Origin: Ignavibacteria bacterium
GTDB taxonomy: Bacteria > Bacteroidota > Ignavibacteria > Kapaibacteriales > UBA4661
Length of the DNA: 64,000 nt
Direction: 5' to 3'
NCBI GenBank assembly: GCA_013298775.1
Contig: JAAFIV010000003.1
Location: forward strand, 62,001 to 126,000
Position numbers and translations under genes: made by a program. Numbering within the stretch: position 1 is the first letter of the stretch; each line of letters starts with the position of its first letter. Below the pieces are notes generated by a model. The model had not been told where the DNA came from, made no database searches, and saw only the letters and a program-made list of their open reading frames with translations. This document shows, one piece after another, positions 7,841-17,592 of the stretch.

Positions 7841-9304
7841 ATGAAACGTCGCATCGGTATTCAGCAGAAATTTGTTTCGATTGTGTTGGTGCTTTTGGTC
7901 ATTATCGCGGTGTTTATTGCGTTCTTTTTCCCGCAACGCCAGACTGCACAAATGAACAAATACATGAACGAAAAAATCCTCGTAACAACCCAGATGATTG
8001 CTTTCAACGCATCAACGGGGATGGCGTTCGACGATGCACAAGCTGTTCAGCAAACACTTGCAATATTGCCCTCGCTTTCGGGAGTGAAGTTTGTGAGCGT
8101 CGTAAAACCGACGGGCGAAGAAGTGGCGTTTTATCGGCTTGATTCGGTTGCATACAAGAATTTATTACCCAATACAAAAGCCGTATTAGCAGCAGCACAA
8201 CGCCCTGCAAACCTGAATATCACAAGCGTTGGCGACATTGCCCTATACGCTGAACCCGTTATTTTTCAAGGAACAACCTACGGCAAAGTCGTGGCGGGAA
8301 TCAGCCGAACCGAGCTTGAAAACGATGCGAAGGAAAGTATTTTTATTGCACTTGGTGTTGGTGCGGGAATTATCGTGCTGGGGGGCGTAATTATGCTCTT
8401 TCTGAGCAGCCGCTTGGTGAACCCGATTCGCGTGTTGGCGCGGGCTGCGGGGCAAGTATCGGCGGGTAATTTGGAAGCTAGCGTGAGAGTAAACACCAAT
8501 GATGAAATTGAGGTGCTGGGTAATGCGTTCAACCACATGGTAGGCAATATTCGCAAAGCACTGGAGGAAGTGCAAAGTTCATTGAAAAAGGCAGAAGATG
8601 CAAACTCGCGCAAAACCGAGCTTCTCAGTATTGTTTCGCACGACCTCAAAAGCCCGCTTGCATCGGTGCTTGCGGCATTGAAGCTCGTTGAATTAGGCGA
8701 TATTACTGCCGAAGAATTTCCCGAAATGGGCGCAATGATTCGTCAATCTTGCGAGCGAATGATTGACCTTATCGAAAGTCTTTTGGCAAGCTCCGCGCTC
8801 GAAATGGGGCGCATTCAGGTAAATAAAGCCGACGGCAATGCAAAAGAGCTAATGGAGCGCGTGGTGGATAGTAATAATCTCAAAGCCGAAGGTAAAGGGC
8901 AAAAACTGCTTGTACAGCACGTCGGCGAGCATTTTAATCTCTACGCCGACAACGGACTTATGCACCAAGTATTGGAAAATTTCGTTTCCAATGCGCTCAA
9001 ATATTCCCCACCAGAAACCACCATCACCGCACGGGTACTTGCTTCGCCAGAAACTATTCGCTTTGAAGTGCAGGACGAAGGTCCAGGCTTGACCGAAGAG
9101 GATAAACAAAAACTTTTCGGCTTTTTCCAACGCCTTTCTGCCAAACCAACCGGTGGCGAATCCTCGCACGGTGTGGGCTTGGCAATTACAAAGCGCGTGG
9201 TGGATTTGCATAACGGAAAAATCTGGGCTGAAAGCGAAGTTGGCAAAGGCACAACCTTTGTCGTCGTTCTCCCACGCAACACGGATAAAGCCTTAGCTGC
9301 ATAA
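7841..9304 (+). CDS. membrane sensor histidine kinase (orphan)
   Basis: 487 residues. A membrane segment at about residues 9-30 is followed by a ~140-residue periplasmic region, a second membrane segment (about 168-187), a HAMP domain, a HisKA dimerisation domain with the phosphorylated His267 in SIVSHDLKSPLAS, and an HATPase domain with the N box (NFVSNALKYS), G1 (DEGPGL) and G2 (HGVGLAI) motifs. It should autophosphorylate in response to an external signal. No response regulator gene is adjacent, so the partner lies elsewhere. The stimulus is unknown. Confidence 0.93.
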   Translation: MKRRIGIQQKFVSIVLVLLVIIAVFIAFFFPQRQTAQMNKYMNEKILVTTQMIAFNASTGMAFDDAQAVQQTLAILPSLSGVKFVSVVKPTGEEVAFYRLDSVAYKNLLPNTKAVLAAAQRPANLNITSVGDIALYAEPVIFQGTTYGKVVAGISRTELENDAKESIFIALGVGAGIIVLGGVIMLFLSSRLVNPIRVLARAAGQVSAGNLEASVRVNTNDEIEVLGNAFNHMVGNIRKALEEVQSSLKKAEDANSRKTELLSIVSHDLKSPLASVLAALKLVELGDITAEEFPEMGAMIRQSCERMIDLIESLLASSALEMGRIQVNKADGNAKELMERVVDSNNLKAEGKGQKLLVQHVGEHFNLYADNGLMHQVLENFVSNALKYSPPETTITARVLASPETIRFEVQDEGPGLTEEDKQKLFGFFQRLSAKPTGGESSHGVGLAITKRVVDLHNGKIWAESEVGKGTTFVVVLPRNTDKALAA

Positions 9305-9403
9305 GTATTGTGAGAAATCTTGGCACGATGATATTTTCTTGAAAATCCTGTTGTAGAGCGGTTTTTACGCCTTTCCTTCTCTTTTTTGTACGGAGTTTTC
9401 GCA

Positions 9404-10534
9404 ATGACGATTCCACACACACTCTCCATTTTCATTGACGAAAATATCCCTCTCATTGCTGAAGCTCTTGCGCCTTTTCTTCCCTCAAACCTTCGTATTC
9501 ATCGCTTTCATGGGCGAAATCTACGCCGCAATGACCTACACGATGCGCATTGTGTAGCGTTATGTGTTCGCTCTACAACCCGCGTCAATGCTGACTTGCT
9601 TGATAGTACACCCGTGCGCTTTGTCGGCACAGCAACAAGTGGTACCGAGCATATTGACATTGAATATGTACACAATTCTGGACGAGAATTTCACCACGCA
9701 GGCGGCTCCAATGCTCATTCTGTTGCAGAATACGTTGTGTTCGCGCTCTTGCATTGGGAGAAACAATATGCCACACAGCTTCAGGGCAAAACGATTGGTA
9801 TTGTGGGATATGGCAATATCGGGCGGCGTGTTGCAGAATTGGCGTATAAACTGGGCTTGCGGGTAGTCGTATGCGACCCCGTGCTGCGAGAAGCAGGCGG
9901 ACACATTGCGCCATATTGCCACGAACTGAGCTTTAATGAGCTTTGCAGCAGTTCTGATATTATCACAAACCATGTTCCTTTCGTACAGAGCGGCGCGTAT
10001 CCAACATCTGGCTTATTCGACAGACCAGTATTGGAGCGGCTTCTGCCGAATGGTTTGTTTATTCATGCTTCGCGGGGCGGCATTGTTGAGGAAAGAGCAT
10101 TATGGGAAATCGTACAAGAGCGAAACATCGCTACGGTGCTAGATGTATGGGAGAATGAACCAAGTATTCATGCTGCTTTAGTACGCCACTCGTTGCTCGC
10201 CACGCCACATATTGCGGGCTATTCCTACGAAGGAAAAGTGCGTGGTTCGATGATGATTGCGCGTGCATGCGTGCAATTTTTACAAAATACTCTTGGAGCC
10301 AGTATTGATGCAGACTGGAGCGTTTTTGAACGTGCCTTTGCGCGTCCCGATGTACCACTCGTCGGTTTTAGTAATCATGCAATACTGTACGCTGCATTGC
10401 AGCAATCACGCGCTCTTGAGCAAGATACGATGCGGCTTGTAGCAACACTTGATAGCGCAATAAAAACGCCAGAAGCCTCTTTTGATGAGCTTCGCAAGCA
10501 CTATCCCGTGCGGCGCGAGATACTTTTAGGGTAA
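9404..10534 (+). CDS. pdxB: 4-phosphoerythronate dehydrogenase
   Basis: 376 residues from ATG 9404, chosen because CGGAG at 9391-9395 sits at a proper distance and the TTG at 9386 adds nothing. It is a D-2-hydroxyacid dehydrogenase: NAD-binding GIVGYGNIGRRVAE, the catalytic Arg in ASRGGIVEE, Glu in ENEPSI and His in TPHIAGYS. The long C-terminal part after the His distinguishes PdxB from SerA-like enzymes. It oxidises 4-phosphoerythronate in the DXP-dependent pyridoxal phosphate pathway. Other pdx genes are not nearby. Confidence 0.88.
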   Translation: MTIPHTLSIFIDENIPLIAEALAPFLPSNLRIHRFHGRNLRRNDLHDAHCVALCVRSTTRVNADLLDSTPVRFVGTATSGTEHIDIEYVHNSGREFHHAGGSNAHSVAEYVVFALLHWEKQYATQLQGKTIGIVGYGNIGRRVAELAYKLGLRVVVCDPVLREAGGHIAPYCHELSFNELCSSSDIITNHVPFVQSGAYPTSGLFDRPVLERLLPNGLFIHASRGGIVEERALWEIVQERNIATVLDVWENEPSIHAALVRHSLLATPHIAGYSYEGKVRGSMMIARACVQFLQNTLGASIDADWSVFERAFARPDVPLVGFSNHAILYAALQQSRALEQDTMRLVATLDSAIKTPEASFDELRKHYPVRREILLG

Positions 10535-10612
10535 CGTGGCAGCACACGCGCATTTATGTACTCGTTGCTCTCTTCCCTTCAACGCAAGGAAATACGCTCT
10601 TTTCAGATAATC

Positions 10613-12118
10613 ATGACCACAGAACAATCTTCTTCTTCCCCACATCGCATCAAGCAGTTAGCTGGCGCAACAGGCATTCTCCTTGTCGCACAAATACTGG
10701 GCGCAGCATTGCAGCTTTTCTCGCTTCGCACCGTGCAGGACGCGCTCTCAAAATCCGCCAATGGTGAGTTTTTCTGGGTGCAACAAGTAAGTATGTTCGT
10801 GTACTTTATTTTCGTAGAAATGGGTATGAACGCCGTTGCTACGCGTATGGTCGTGCAGGAGCCAGAACGCCGCGAACGCATTATCACGAGTTTTTTCAAA
10901 TTGCGCTTTCTGCTGTTTTGTGCAGCCACCGTGCTGCTGCTCGGCTACACCGCTTTTTTTGTGCCAATGGCAGTGCCGCAAATGGCTATCTACGCGCTTT
11001 TTTCCTTGCTCTCAGCGCGTTCTCTGATGCTGCGTTCGGTGTTGGAATTGCAGCACAGGTCGCAGAATTTCCAGCTTTTACCAGCCCTTACGACCATTTT
11101 AGACGCACTCCTTTTTGCAATGTTTGTTGCTATTGATAGTGCGTCGCTTACGCCGCTCCGCGTGATGTTTTGGTTGTTATGCTCGTCGCTTCCAGGCTTT
11201 TTCGTGATGCTTCTTGCCCGCAAGCAATGGCAAATGCTCTGGAAAATACCGTTTGAATGGACGATTGCGCAAGAACTTCTGCGCGAAGCATTACCAATTT
11301 TCTCGACCGCCATTTTGCTGCAAATCCAAGATAAAGCCGATACGTTTGTGTTAGATTTCTTTCATGGCAAGGAAGCCGTCGGCGTGTACGGCGCGGCAGT
11401 GCGCGTTGTAGCGCAAGGTATCACGCTCCTGATGATTCTCCCCACCGTGATTGCACCTGTTGCGAGTGCGCTTCAAACCTCGAATCTTGAAAAGTGTAAA
11501 CGATATGTGCTGGAAGGTTTATCGCTCACCGTCCTTGTTGCGATGCTGATTGCAAGCGGAATTACGGTGCTGGTGAAGTTCATTATTTTCATCACGGCTG
11601 GTGCAAAATATACCCAAAACCCTCTTGAATTCACACTCGCTGTGTGGTCATTGCCCTTTAGCATGATTGTTTCCTACACGCTCGCACTGTTTATTGCGCT
11701 TGGCAAGCAGCGTACATTATTTGGAATGTTTTGGGCATTGTGCATTACCTCTCTTTTCTGTAACCTTGTCATCACGCCACATTGGGGGACATCTGGTGCG
11801 CTTATGTGCAAAATTCTCGCCAATGGCGCGGGTGCTGTTTTCGGTGTTCGTGTTGTCCATCATTTTATTGGTGAAAAGGCTGTTTGGCAAGCAATAATAC
11901 GCCTTTGTGTCATTTTCTTTGTGATGATTTTTATCTCTGTATTCATGCAATATTTCTCAGAACGCGCTTCATTTCTGCTTTCTCTGCCCTCACCATTCCA
12001 AATACTCTTGCTGGGAACAAGTATCTGTGTGGCATTCGTGGCAGCATGCTTCGCACTGGGCATTCTCTCTAAAGAACGCCTTCAATTCCTCCGTTCCTTG
12101 CTCCAAAGAACCGCATAA
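10613..12118 (+). CDS. polysaccharide flippase-like (MOP superfamily) membrane protein
   Basis: 501 residues from ATG 10613; an upstream ATG at 10556 is possible, but the added residues are not membrane-like. About 12-14 hydrophobic segments start with GATGILLVAQILGAALQLFS, the pattern of Wzx/RfbX oligosaccharide flippases. It would move lipid-linked sugars across the inner membrane. There are no glycosyltransferase genes around it, so the substrate is unknown. It starts 79 bp after pdxB. Confidence 0.8.
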   Translation: MTTEQSSSSPHRIKQLAGATGILLVAQILGAALQLFSLRTVQDALSKSANGEFFWVQQVSMFVYFIFVEMGMNAVATRMVVQEPERRERIITSFFKLRFLLFCAATVLLLGYTAFFVPMAVPQMAIYALFSLLSARSLMLRSVLELQHRSQNFQLLPALTTILDALLFAMFVAIDSASLTPLRVMFWLLCSSLPGFFVMLLARKQWQMLWKIPFEWTIAQELLREALPIFSTAILLQIQDKADTFVLDFFHGKEAVGVYGAAVRVVAQGITLLMILPTVIAPVASALQTSNLEKCKRYVLEGLSLTVLVAMLIASGITVLVKFIIFITAGAKYTQNPLEFTLAVWSLPFSMIVSYTLALFIALGKQRTLFGMFWALCITSLFCNLVITPHWGTSGALMCKILANGAGAVFGVRVVHHFIGEKAVWQAIIRLCVIFFVMIFISVFMQYFSERASFLLSLPSPFQILLLGTSICVAFVAACFALGILSKERLQFLRSLLQRTA

Positions 12119-12151
12119 AAACTACGCTCTGTGGCAACAATGTACCAAAGC

Positions 12152-12183
12152 GTGAGGCTCTCACTTTCAAGTGAGGGTCTCAC
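12152..12183. repeat. family B palindromic element (copy B1)
   Basis: A single 32-bp near-palindrome, GTGAGGCTCTCAC-loop-GTGAGGGTCTCAC, repeated in pairs at 25744, 33489 and 63224. It is followed by a short direct repeat of ACTCACGTTCCAC. Confidence 0.75.
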
Positions 12184-12321
12184 TGTACACACTCACGTTC
12201 CACGCACTCACGTTCCACACACTTTTCCAACAAACGAAAAAAAATATCTTCACCATGTGACTTTTTTCCTGCGTATGTTTCTTCCCTCATAGATGCAGCA
12301 CAATTTATTGTCCGATAGCCA

Positions 12322-12948
12322 ATGAAATCCGAACAGACCGATAAACAACAGCGTTTTTGCGCCTTGCTTGAGCCAAACCATGACCGGTTGGCGCGGTTTG
12401 CTCGTGCCATGACGAAAACCCGCGAGGACGCACAAGACCTTGTTGCCGACACGATTGAGCAAGCATACAAACACTTCGATAAATTACAGACCGAAGAAGC
12501 ATTTTTGAGTTGGCTTTTCACCATTGCACGCCGCATTCAGAACCGCCGACGTTGGCGCATGAGCATTTTCGACCGCTTTGAAGCACGCGATGATACCGAG
12601 ATTTCCGACGCACACACTACGCTTTCACCCGAAAACTACGTTGATACGCAAATCCTCTACGAAGCTCTTGAACACTTGCCGCACAAGCAACGCGAGGCAT
12701 TTGTTCTCTTTGAAATTTCAGGCTTTTCTTTGCAGGAAATCCAAGAACAACAAGGCGATTCGCTTTCTGCCGTGAAAATGCGCCTCGTGCGAGCGCGAGA
12801 AACACTCCGCACCATGCTTGAAGCGAAGGGCATTACAGGCACTTCCGACGAGCCAACGAAAGCGAAAATCCATCATTTGACCAATCCGCAGGATTCACCA
12901 CCAAGCGGCGCAACCCAAGCAAGAATCAGCTCTCTACGACGCTCGTGA
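12322..12948 (+). CDS. ECF-type RNA polymerase sigma factor
   Basis: 208 residues. Region 2 is seen in the RFARAMTKTREDAQDLVADT segment and region 4 in EALEHLPHKQREAFVLFEISGF with the SLSAVKMRLVRARETLR helix; region 3 is absent, as in extracytoplasmic-function sigma factors. A ~40-residue Ser/Pro/Thr-rich tail follows region 4. It is 70 bp upstream of a membrane protein whose cytoplasmic N-terminus could be the anti-sigma domain, so the pair is likely a cell-surface stress module. Confidence 0.92.
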   Translation: MKSEQTDKQQRFCALLEPNHDRLARFARAMTKTREDAQDLVADTIEQAYKHFDKLQTEEAFLSWLFTIARRIQNRRRWRMSIFDRFEARDDTEISDAHTTLSPENYVDTQILYEALEHLPHKQREAFVLFEISGFSLQEIQEQQGDSLSAVKMRLVRARETLRTMLEAKGITGTSDEPTKAKIHHLTNPQDSPPSGATQARISSLRRS

Positions 12949-13018
12949 TAACGAGTTGGTAAAAAACACAACATTACATCTCCCTTGCAAACACTACTCT
13001 TTTTTCAAAGGTTTCACC

Positions 13019-14587
13019 ATGAAGAAGAAAAACCACACCCTTGAAGAGCTTCTCCGCGTCGCCCGCGAGGAATCGCCTGTGGTTTCCTTTTCCGACACCG
13101 CCGAGCAGATTGCCCGCTTAGAAGCCAAAAGCCAGAAACGAAGCGGCTTTGCATGGTTTTCCGCGCGAGCATTTGCCTTTCCGAATGCGGCGTGGAAATC
13201 CATTCAAACCTCTACACAGAGTTTTCTGGACGCTGCGAATAATGCGAGCAATGCTGCTATTTTTAGCCCTCTCTCGACGCGCCTTGTGCGTGGTGTGTCG
13301 CTTGCCGCGCTTGTTCTGATGCTCTTTCCCGCGCTCACACACGATGTGCATGTTGGCGACATCAACCCCCTACGCAACCTCCTTCCAGAACATGCTTCCA
13401 ATCAAGCAACGGCGGCATTGCAGATGGAAAATACAAGCGCGAAAAGCAATACAACGATAAGTCGCACGACAAGCCGCACGACGAATCGTACAGCAAGCAA
13501 TCATGCTGCATACAGCGCATTTGTTTCAAACAATGCGGTAAGCAATACGTCGGACAATGAATCTAGCACACAGCCCGTAAACACAGCAACAGAGCCGAGT
13601 GCAAGCGCATCTGGCACAAGCACCTATTCATCGCTCGCTGAGGAAACACGCCGTTTTCAGGAACGCGTAGCATCAGAAAAATCGCTCTCAGAAAAATCGC
13701 TTGCATTCAAAAATGATGTCAATGAAAATGAATTGAAAGCACAACCAACGGACAATCCCGCAAACACAAGTACGGAAGCGTCTTTCTGGCAACGCCTCAG
13801 CGTGGAAGCGCGTGTGGCAAGCCGCACCGACCTTGCCAGCACAGGCGCAGGAAACGGTACTGCGTCAGCTCTTACACCAATCAGAACAGATGCACAATTT
13901 ACCTCAGCTCGCTCAATACTGGATGCGAAATCGCAGCAGCAATTTGCTTCAGAGAGCGCATCACCACTACAAAATATCGCATTGGGCGTACAATTTGCGC
14001 TGGATGAACATCACAGTATCGGTCTGGAAGGCGGTACAGAGCCGTTCTTGAGCGCAATTCCCTCTACAAGAAACTTCTCGCTTGCTCAACAAGGCGACCC
14101 AAACCGCATAGAATCTATCAACGTACAACAACCAACCGACGGCAATCAGCCTCGTGCAGGAATTACAAGTGTCGTAACGCCATCAACAACACAGCCTGGA
14201 CAGGGCAATGGTGGTGGCGGAATGCCCATCGGTGGAACCATAGACCCCGTTCCACCACCCACCAACACTGCGCAGCGCACCATCTTCGCCGAAACCAGAA
14301 ACCGTGCGTGGTTTGGGGCATCGTATCAGTATAGCTTTAGTATTATTCCTGTGCTTGGTGGTGTCCAGCCGCTTGCTCGTGTGAGTGTGGGTGGCGGCGA
14401 AATCGGGTTGGTTTCGCGCGGCATTATCGGTGTACGCTTTTTACCGCAGAGCCAAGTATCGGTGCTACTTGCAGGCGAAGGCACAGGTATTGCGCGGCAA
14501 AGTATTTTATCGGAAAATGCTGCTGGTGCTACGTGGGAATTTGCCCCGCGACTAGGAATGACGCTGGGTATAGCCGTAAAATTTTAA
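13019..14587 (+). CDS. putative membrane anti-sigma factor with long extracytoplasmic domain
   Basis: 522 residues from ATG 13019; the GTG at 12956 lies upstream without support. An N-terminal soluble part of ~85 residues (helical, EELLRVAREES), a single membrane segment at about 89-106 (SLAALVLMLFPAL), a Ser/Thr/Asn-rich linker, and a C-terminal domain rich in alternating beta-like stretches that resembles an outer-membrane barrel-like fold (WFGASYQYSFS, GVRFLPQSQVSVLLAGEG). The position after an ECF sigma gene suggests an anti-sigma role. No zinc anti-sigma motif (HxxxCxxC) is present, so this is context-based. Confidence 0.55.
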   Translation: MKKKNHTLEELLRVAREESPVVSFSDTAEQIARLEAKSQKRSGFAWFSARAFAFPNAAWKSIQTSTQSFLDAANNASNAAIFSPLSTRLVRGVSLAALVLMLFPALTHDVHVGDINPLRNLLPEHASNQATAALQMENTSAKSNTTISRTTSRTTNRTASNHAAYSAFVSNNAVSNTSDNESSTQPVNTATEPSASASGTSTYSSLAEETRRFQERVASEKSLSEKSLAFKNDVNENELKAQPTDNPANTSTEASFWQRLSVEARVASRTDLASTGAGNGTASALTPIRTDAQFTSARSILDAKSQQQFASESASPLQNIALGVQFALDEHHSIGLEGGTEPFLSAIPSTRNFSLAQQGDPNRIESINVQQPTDGNQPRAGITSVVTPSTTQPGQGNGGGGMPIGGTIDPVPPPTNTAQRTIFAETRNRAWFGASYQYSFSIIPVLGGVQPLARVSVGGGEIGLVSRGIIGVRFLPQSQVSVLLAGEGTGIARQSILSENAAGATWEFAPRLGMTLGIAVKF

Positions 14588-14702
14588 ATCCTAAAAAAAT
14601 CAAGAATCCATTCTGAAATCATCTTCATCATGGAAATCATGGAAATCTGCGTCCAAAAAATCAAGACCAGAACCCCTGTTTTTCACCATTCACCATACAA
14701 CC

Positions 14703-15974
14703 ATGAAAACCAGTATTCAAGCTATTCGCAAGTACAGCCTTGCTTCGACGCTCGTATCCTTCCTGCTCATTTCTTGCAACGTGATTACGCCTCCCGACAC
14801 CCCACCACGCGCCCTCACCAGCACAGAGGCGCGGGTGGCGGAGGCGAACACTACTTTTGCTATCGAAATGCTGAAGCAAAACGCGCGTTTTGAACCAAAT
14901 ACCAATTCCTTTTTGTCACCATTTTCGTACATGCAAGCACTCGCCATGACGAGCAACGGTGCGGCAAACGCAACCCGCGACTCCATGAACCGCGCTCTGC
15001 AACTCGCTGGCGTGCCGCAAAGCGAGATAAATAGCGGCATGAAGAGCCTCACCGAGTACGTGCTTGGTCTCGACCGTAAAATCGAACTCCGCGCCGCAAA
15101 TGGTATTTGGTACAATAAGCAAATCAGCATTGAACAGCCTTTTCTTACGACCGTCCGCGATGATTTTGGTGCGGAAGTGCGCGGCATGGACTTCGAGCGC
15201 GAGGACGTAAAAACCGACATCAATCGCTGGGTGGAAGGCAAAACGAATAATCGTATCAAAGACCTCATCAAAGAGAATTTCAGTGCAAATGATGTGATGT
15301 GTCTCGTGAACGCGGTCTATTTCAATGCCGAGTGGAAAGCCAAGTTTGATGCGGCTTCCACGAAAGATGAACCTTTCAAGAACGAAGACGGCTCGCAGCA
15401 AACCGTGAAAATGATGAAGCTCACCAAAGCCGCCGACCTCCGCTTTGCGATGCTTCCCAACGCTGGAAACAGCTATATTGCTGAGATTCCGTACAGCAAC
15501 GGACAATTCAGCATGACGGTGATTGTGCCAGACAGCGCACGAAAACTCGCTTCCGTGATTGCCGCACTCACACCAAGCGTGTGGAAACAAGCCGTGAATG
15601 CCTTACAGCCACGTACATTGCTTGTCGAAATGCCAAAATTCAAAATGGAAACCCGTTACAAAGAAACACGCAGTACGCCACGCGAACTTCACGGATTGGG
15701 CATGGGAGCAGCCTTCACGCCGCAAGCAGATTTCTCCAGCATGGTAAAGCCGCCCTTGCGAGCAAATATCAGCTTCGTGATTCACCAAACCTTTTTGCAA
15801 GTAGATGAACGCGGCACAGAAGCTGCCGCCGCAACAGCAGTCGGAATCGAACTTACAAGCGCACCGCCGCCACCGCAAAAACTTCGTCTCGACCGCCCTT
15901 TTGCGTTTATCATTCGCGAAAAAAGTACGGGCGTGATTTTATTTGCTGGAACACTGTACAAGCCACAAGTCTAA
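14703..15974 (+). CDS. lipoprotein serpin 1
   Basis: 423 residues. A lipobox LISC puts the acylated cysteine at residue 25, so the mature protein is membrane-anchored. The serpin core is complete: SPFSYMQALAM, NAVYFNAEWKAKF, the hinge DERGTEAAAATAV and the closing DRPFAFIIREKSTGVILFAG signature. Counting from the hinge Glu as P17, P1 falls near Thr in GIELTSAPPPP. An all-alanine hinge predicts an inhibitory serpin that traps serine or cysteine proteases. It is paralogous to the next serpin gene with a different reactive loop. Confidence 0.93.
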   Translation: MKTSIQAIRKYSLASTLVSFLLISCNVITPPDTPPRALTSTEARVAEANTTFAIEMLKQNARFEPNTNSFLSPFSYMQALAMTSNGAANATRDSMNRALQLAGVPQSEINSGMKSLTEYVLGLDRKIELRAANGIWYNKQISIEQPFLTTVRDDFGAEVRGMDFEREDVKTDINRWVEGKTNNRIKDLIKENFSANDVMCLVNAVYFNAEWKAKFDAASTKDEPFKNEDGSQQTVKMMKLTKAADLRFAMLPNAGNSYIAEIPYSNGQFSMTVIVPDSARKLASVIAALTPSVWKQAVNALQPRTLLVEMPKFKMETRYKETRSTPRELHGLGMGAAFTPQADFSSMVKPPLRANISFVIHQTFLQVDERGTEAAAATAVGIELTSAPPPPQKLRLDRPFAFIIREKSTGVILFAGTLYKPQV

Positions 15975-15990
15975 AATTAAAACCTTGAAT

Positions 15991-16068
15991 AGTGGCACAG
16001 ACATTCCTGTCTGTGTTCTCCATCTGAACCTCGCACCAACACTCACAGACAAGAATGTCTGTGCCACT
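15991..16068. repeat. family A palindromic element (copy A5)
   Basis: Two 25-bp inverted arms, 15991-16015 and 16044-16068, differing at one base (C for T in the left loop). It separates the two serpin genes. Confidence 0.9.
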
Positions 16069-16130
16069 ATTGAGTTGGTGGTATGTATCTAAAGTAAATC
16101 ACTGAAAACACAATTTTTTCATCAATCACC

Positions 16131-17405
16131 ATGAATACAACCATTTCTGCACACCGCGCCAGCTACACGCTTGCCGCTCTCTGCCTTGCTTGCGCGGGAT
16201 TGTGCCTTGCGCTTGCATCGTGCAATCCTTCGCCAATTGTGCCGACAAATGGCTCAAATACTGGCACACCAAGCGAGCGTCTTGCTGCCACGAACAACGA
16301 TTTCGCGCTGACGCTCTTCAAAGAAATCGCGGCGACCGAGAGCAATAGCAATGTTTTCTGCTCACCGTTTTCTTACATGCAAGCACTCACCATGACGTGG
16401 AATGGCGCGAATGCTGCAACGCGGGATTCCATGACCAAAACACTCCGTTTGCAGGGAATCAGTGAACAGGACGCAAACGCAGGTTTGAAGAGCCTGAGCG
16501 ATACCTTCCGCACGCTCGACACCAACGTAGAATTCCGCACTGCCAATGGTATTTGGTATAATTCCCGCTTTACGCCAGAGCCGAATTTCGTCAGTACGGT
16601 GCAGAATGCCTTTGGCGCGGAAGTGCGTGGAAAGGTCTTTGGAACTGATGCCGTGAAGGATGACATTAACAAATGGGTAGAAAACAAAACGAACAATCGT
16701 ATCAAAGATTTGATTCAAAAAGAATTTACCCGCGAAGATTTGATGTGCCTTGTGAACGCTGTATATTTCAACGGCGCGTGGAAATTTCCTTTCAATGCCA
16801 CCCTCACGGGCGACGGAATGTTTACTCGCGAAAACGGCTCAACGCGCCTTGCAAAGCTGATGGCTACTGGCACGGCGCAAAGCATTCGTCAAGCAAATCT
16901 GGGGAATGCAAAAATGGTGGAGCTTCCCTACGGCAACGACCGCTTTGTCATGACGGCACTTCTGCCCAATCACGGCACAAAACTCGGCGACGTGATTGGC
17001 GGATTAACCCTCACTTCGTGGAATGCTGCCGTTCAACAACTGAGTTCATCAGCAACAGCGATTGTGATGCCGAAATTCACCATGAAAACCCGCTACGAAG
17101 AGCGTTCTAATGCACCACGCGAATTGCACAAAATGGGAATGGGACTTGCCTTCACAGACCGTGCGGATTTCAGCAAAATGTACCGTCCGCCGCTTACCGC
17201 AGCCATTAGTTTCGTGATTCACCAAACGTTTTTGCAAGTAGATGAGCGCGGAACAGAAGCCGCCGCCGCAACAGCCGTTGGCATTATTCGCACCACAGCG
17301 ATTGAAACGCCCGCCGTTGTGCGCTTCGACAAACCATTTGCCTTCGTCATCCGAGACCGCACAACAGGAACGATTCTGTTTGCGGGCGCAGTGTATGAGC
17401 CGTAA
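16131..17405 (+). CDS. lipoprotein serpin 2
   Basis: 424 residues, with a lipobox LASC (Cys31). It shares the full serpin fold with its neighbour (NAVYFNGAWKFPF, hinge DERGTEAAAATAVGI, DKPFAFVIRDRTTGTILFAG), but after the hinge the reactive loop reads IRTTAIETPAVV, so P1 falls around Arg-Thr-Thr. An Arg at or near P1 would suggest trypsin-like targets, unlike serpin 1. The pair arose by tandem duplication and then diverged most in the target-recognition loop. Confidence 0.93.
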   Translation: MNTTISAHRASYTLAALCLACAGLCLALASCNPSPIVPTNGSNTGTPSERLAATNNDFALTLFKEIAATESNSNVFCSPFSYMQALTMTWNGANAATRDSMTKTLRLQGISEQDANAGLKSLSDTFRTLDTNVEFRTANGIWYNSRFTPEPNFVSTVQNAFGAEVRGKVFGTDAVKDDINKWVENKTNNRIKDLIQKEFTREDLMCLVNAVYFNGAWKFPFNATLTGDGMFTRENGSTRLAKLMATGTAQSIRQANLGNAKMVELPYGNDRFVMTALLPNHGTKLGDVIGGLTLTSWNAAVQQLSSSATAIVMPKFTMKTRYEERSNAPRELHKMGMGLAFTDRADFSKMYRPPLTAAISFVIHQTFLQVDERGTEAAAATAVGIIRTTAIETPAVVRFDKPFAFVIRDRTTGTILFAGAVYEP

Positions 17406-17536
17406 AGAAAGGATGAAATCTGAAATTGGAGGGATGAAATGAGGAGCGCAATGCTCAAGAACAACAGGAACATCGAATGTCTAGCAGCGAGGTGTGATGC
17501 GGCTCCTGCCCGTATCACGCCAAAATATCACCACAC

Positions 17537-17571
17537 AAGAGCGGTTGCCTTTCAGCAATCGCTCTTTTTTT
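17537..17571. terminator. bidirectional terminator between serpin 2 and phosphatase genes
   Basis: A 12-bp perfect stem, AAGAGCGGTTGC (17537-17548) with GCAATCGCTCTT (17555-17566, one G-T pair), followed by a T run on the plus strand. It serves two converging genes. Confidence 0.75.
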
Positions 17572-17592
17572 ATGGACAGAGACAGTTAAGGC

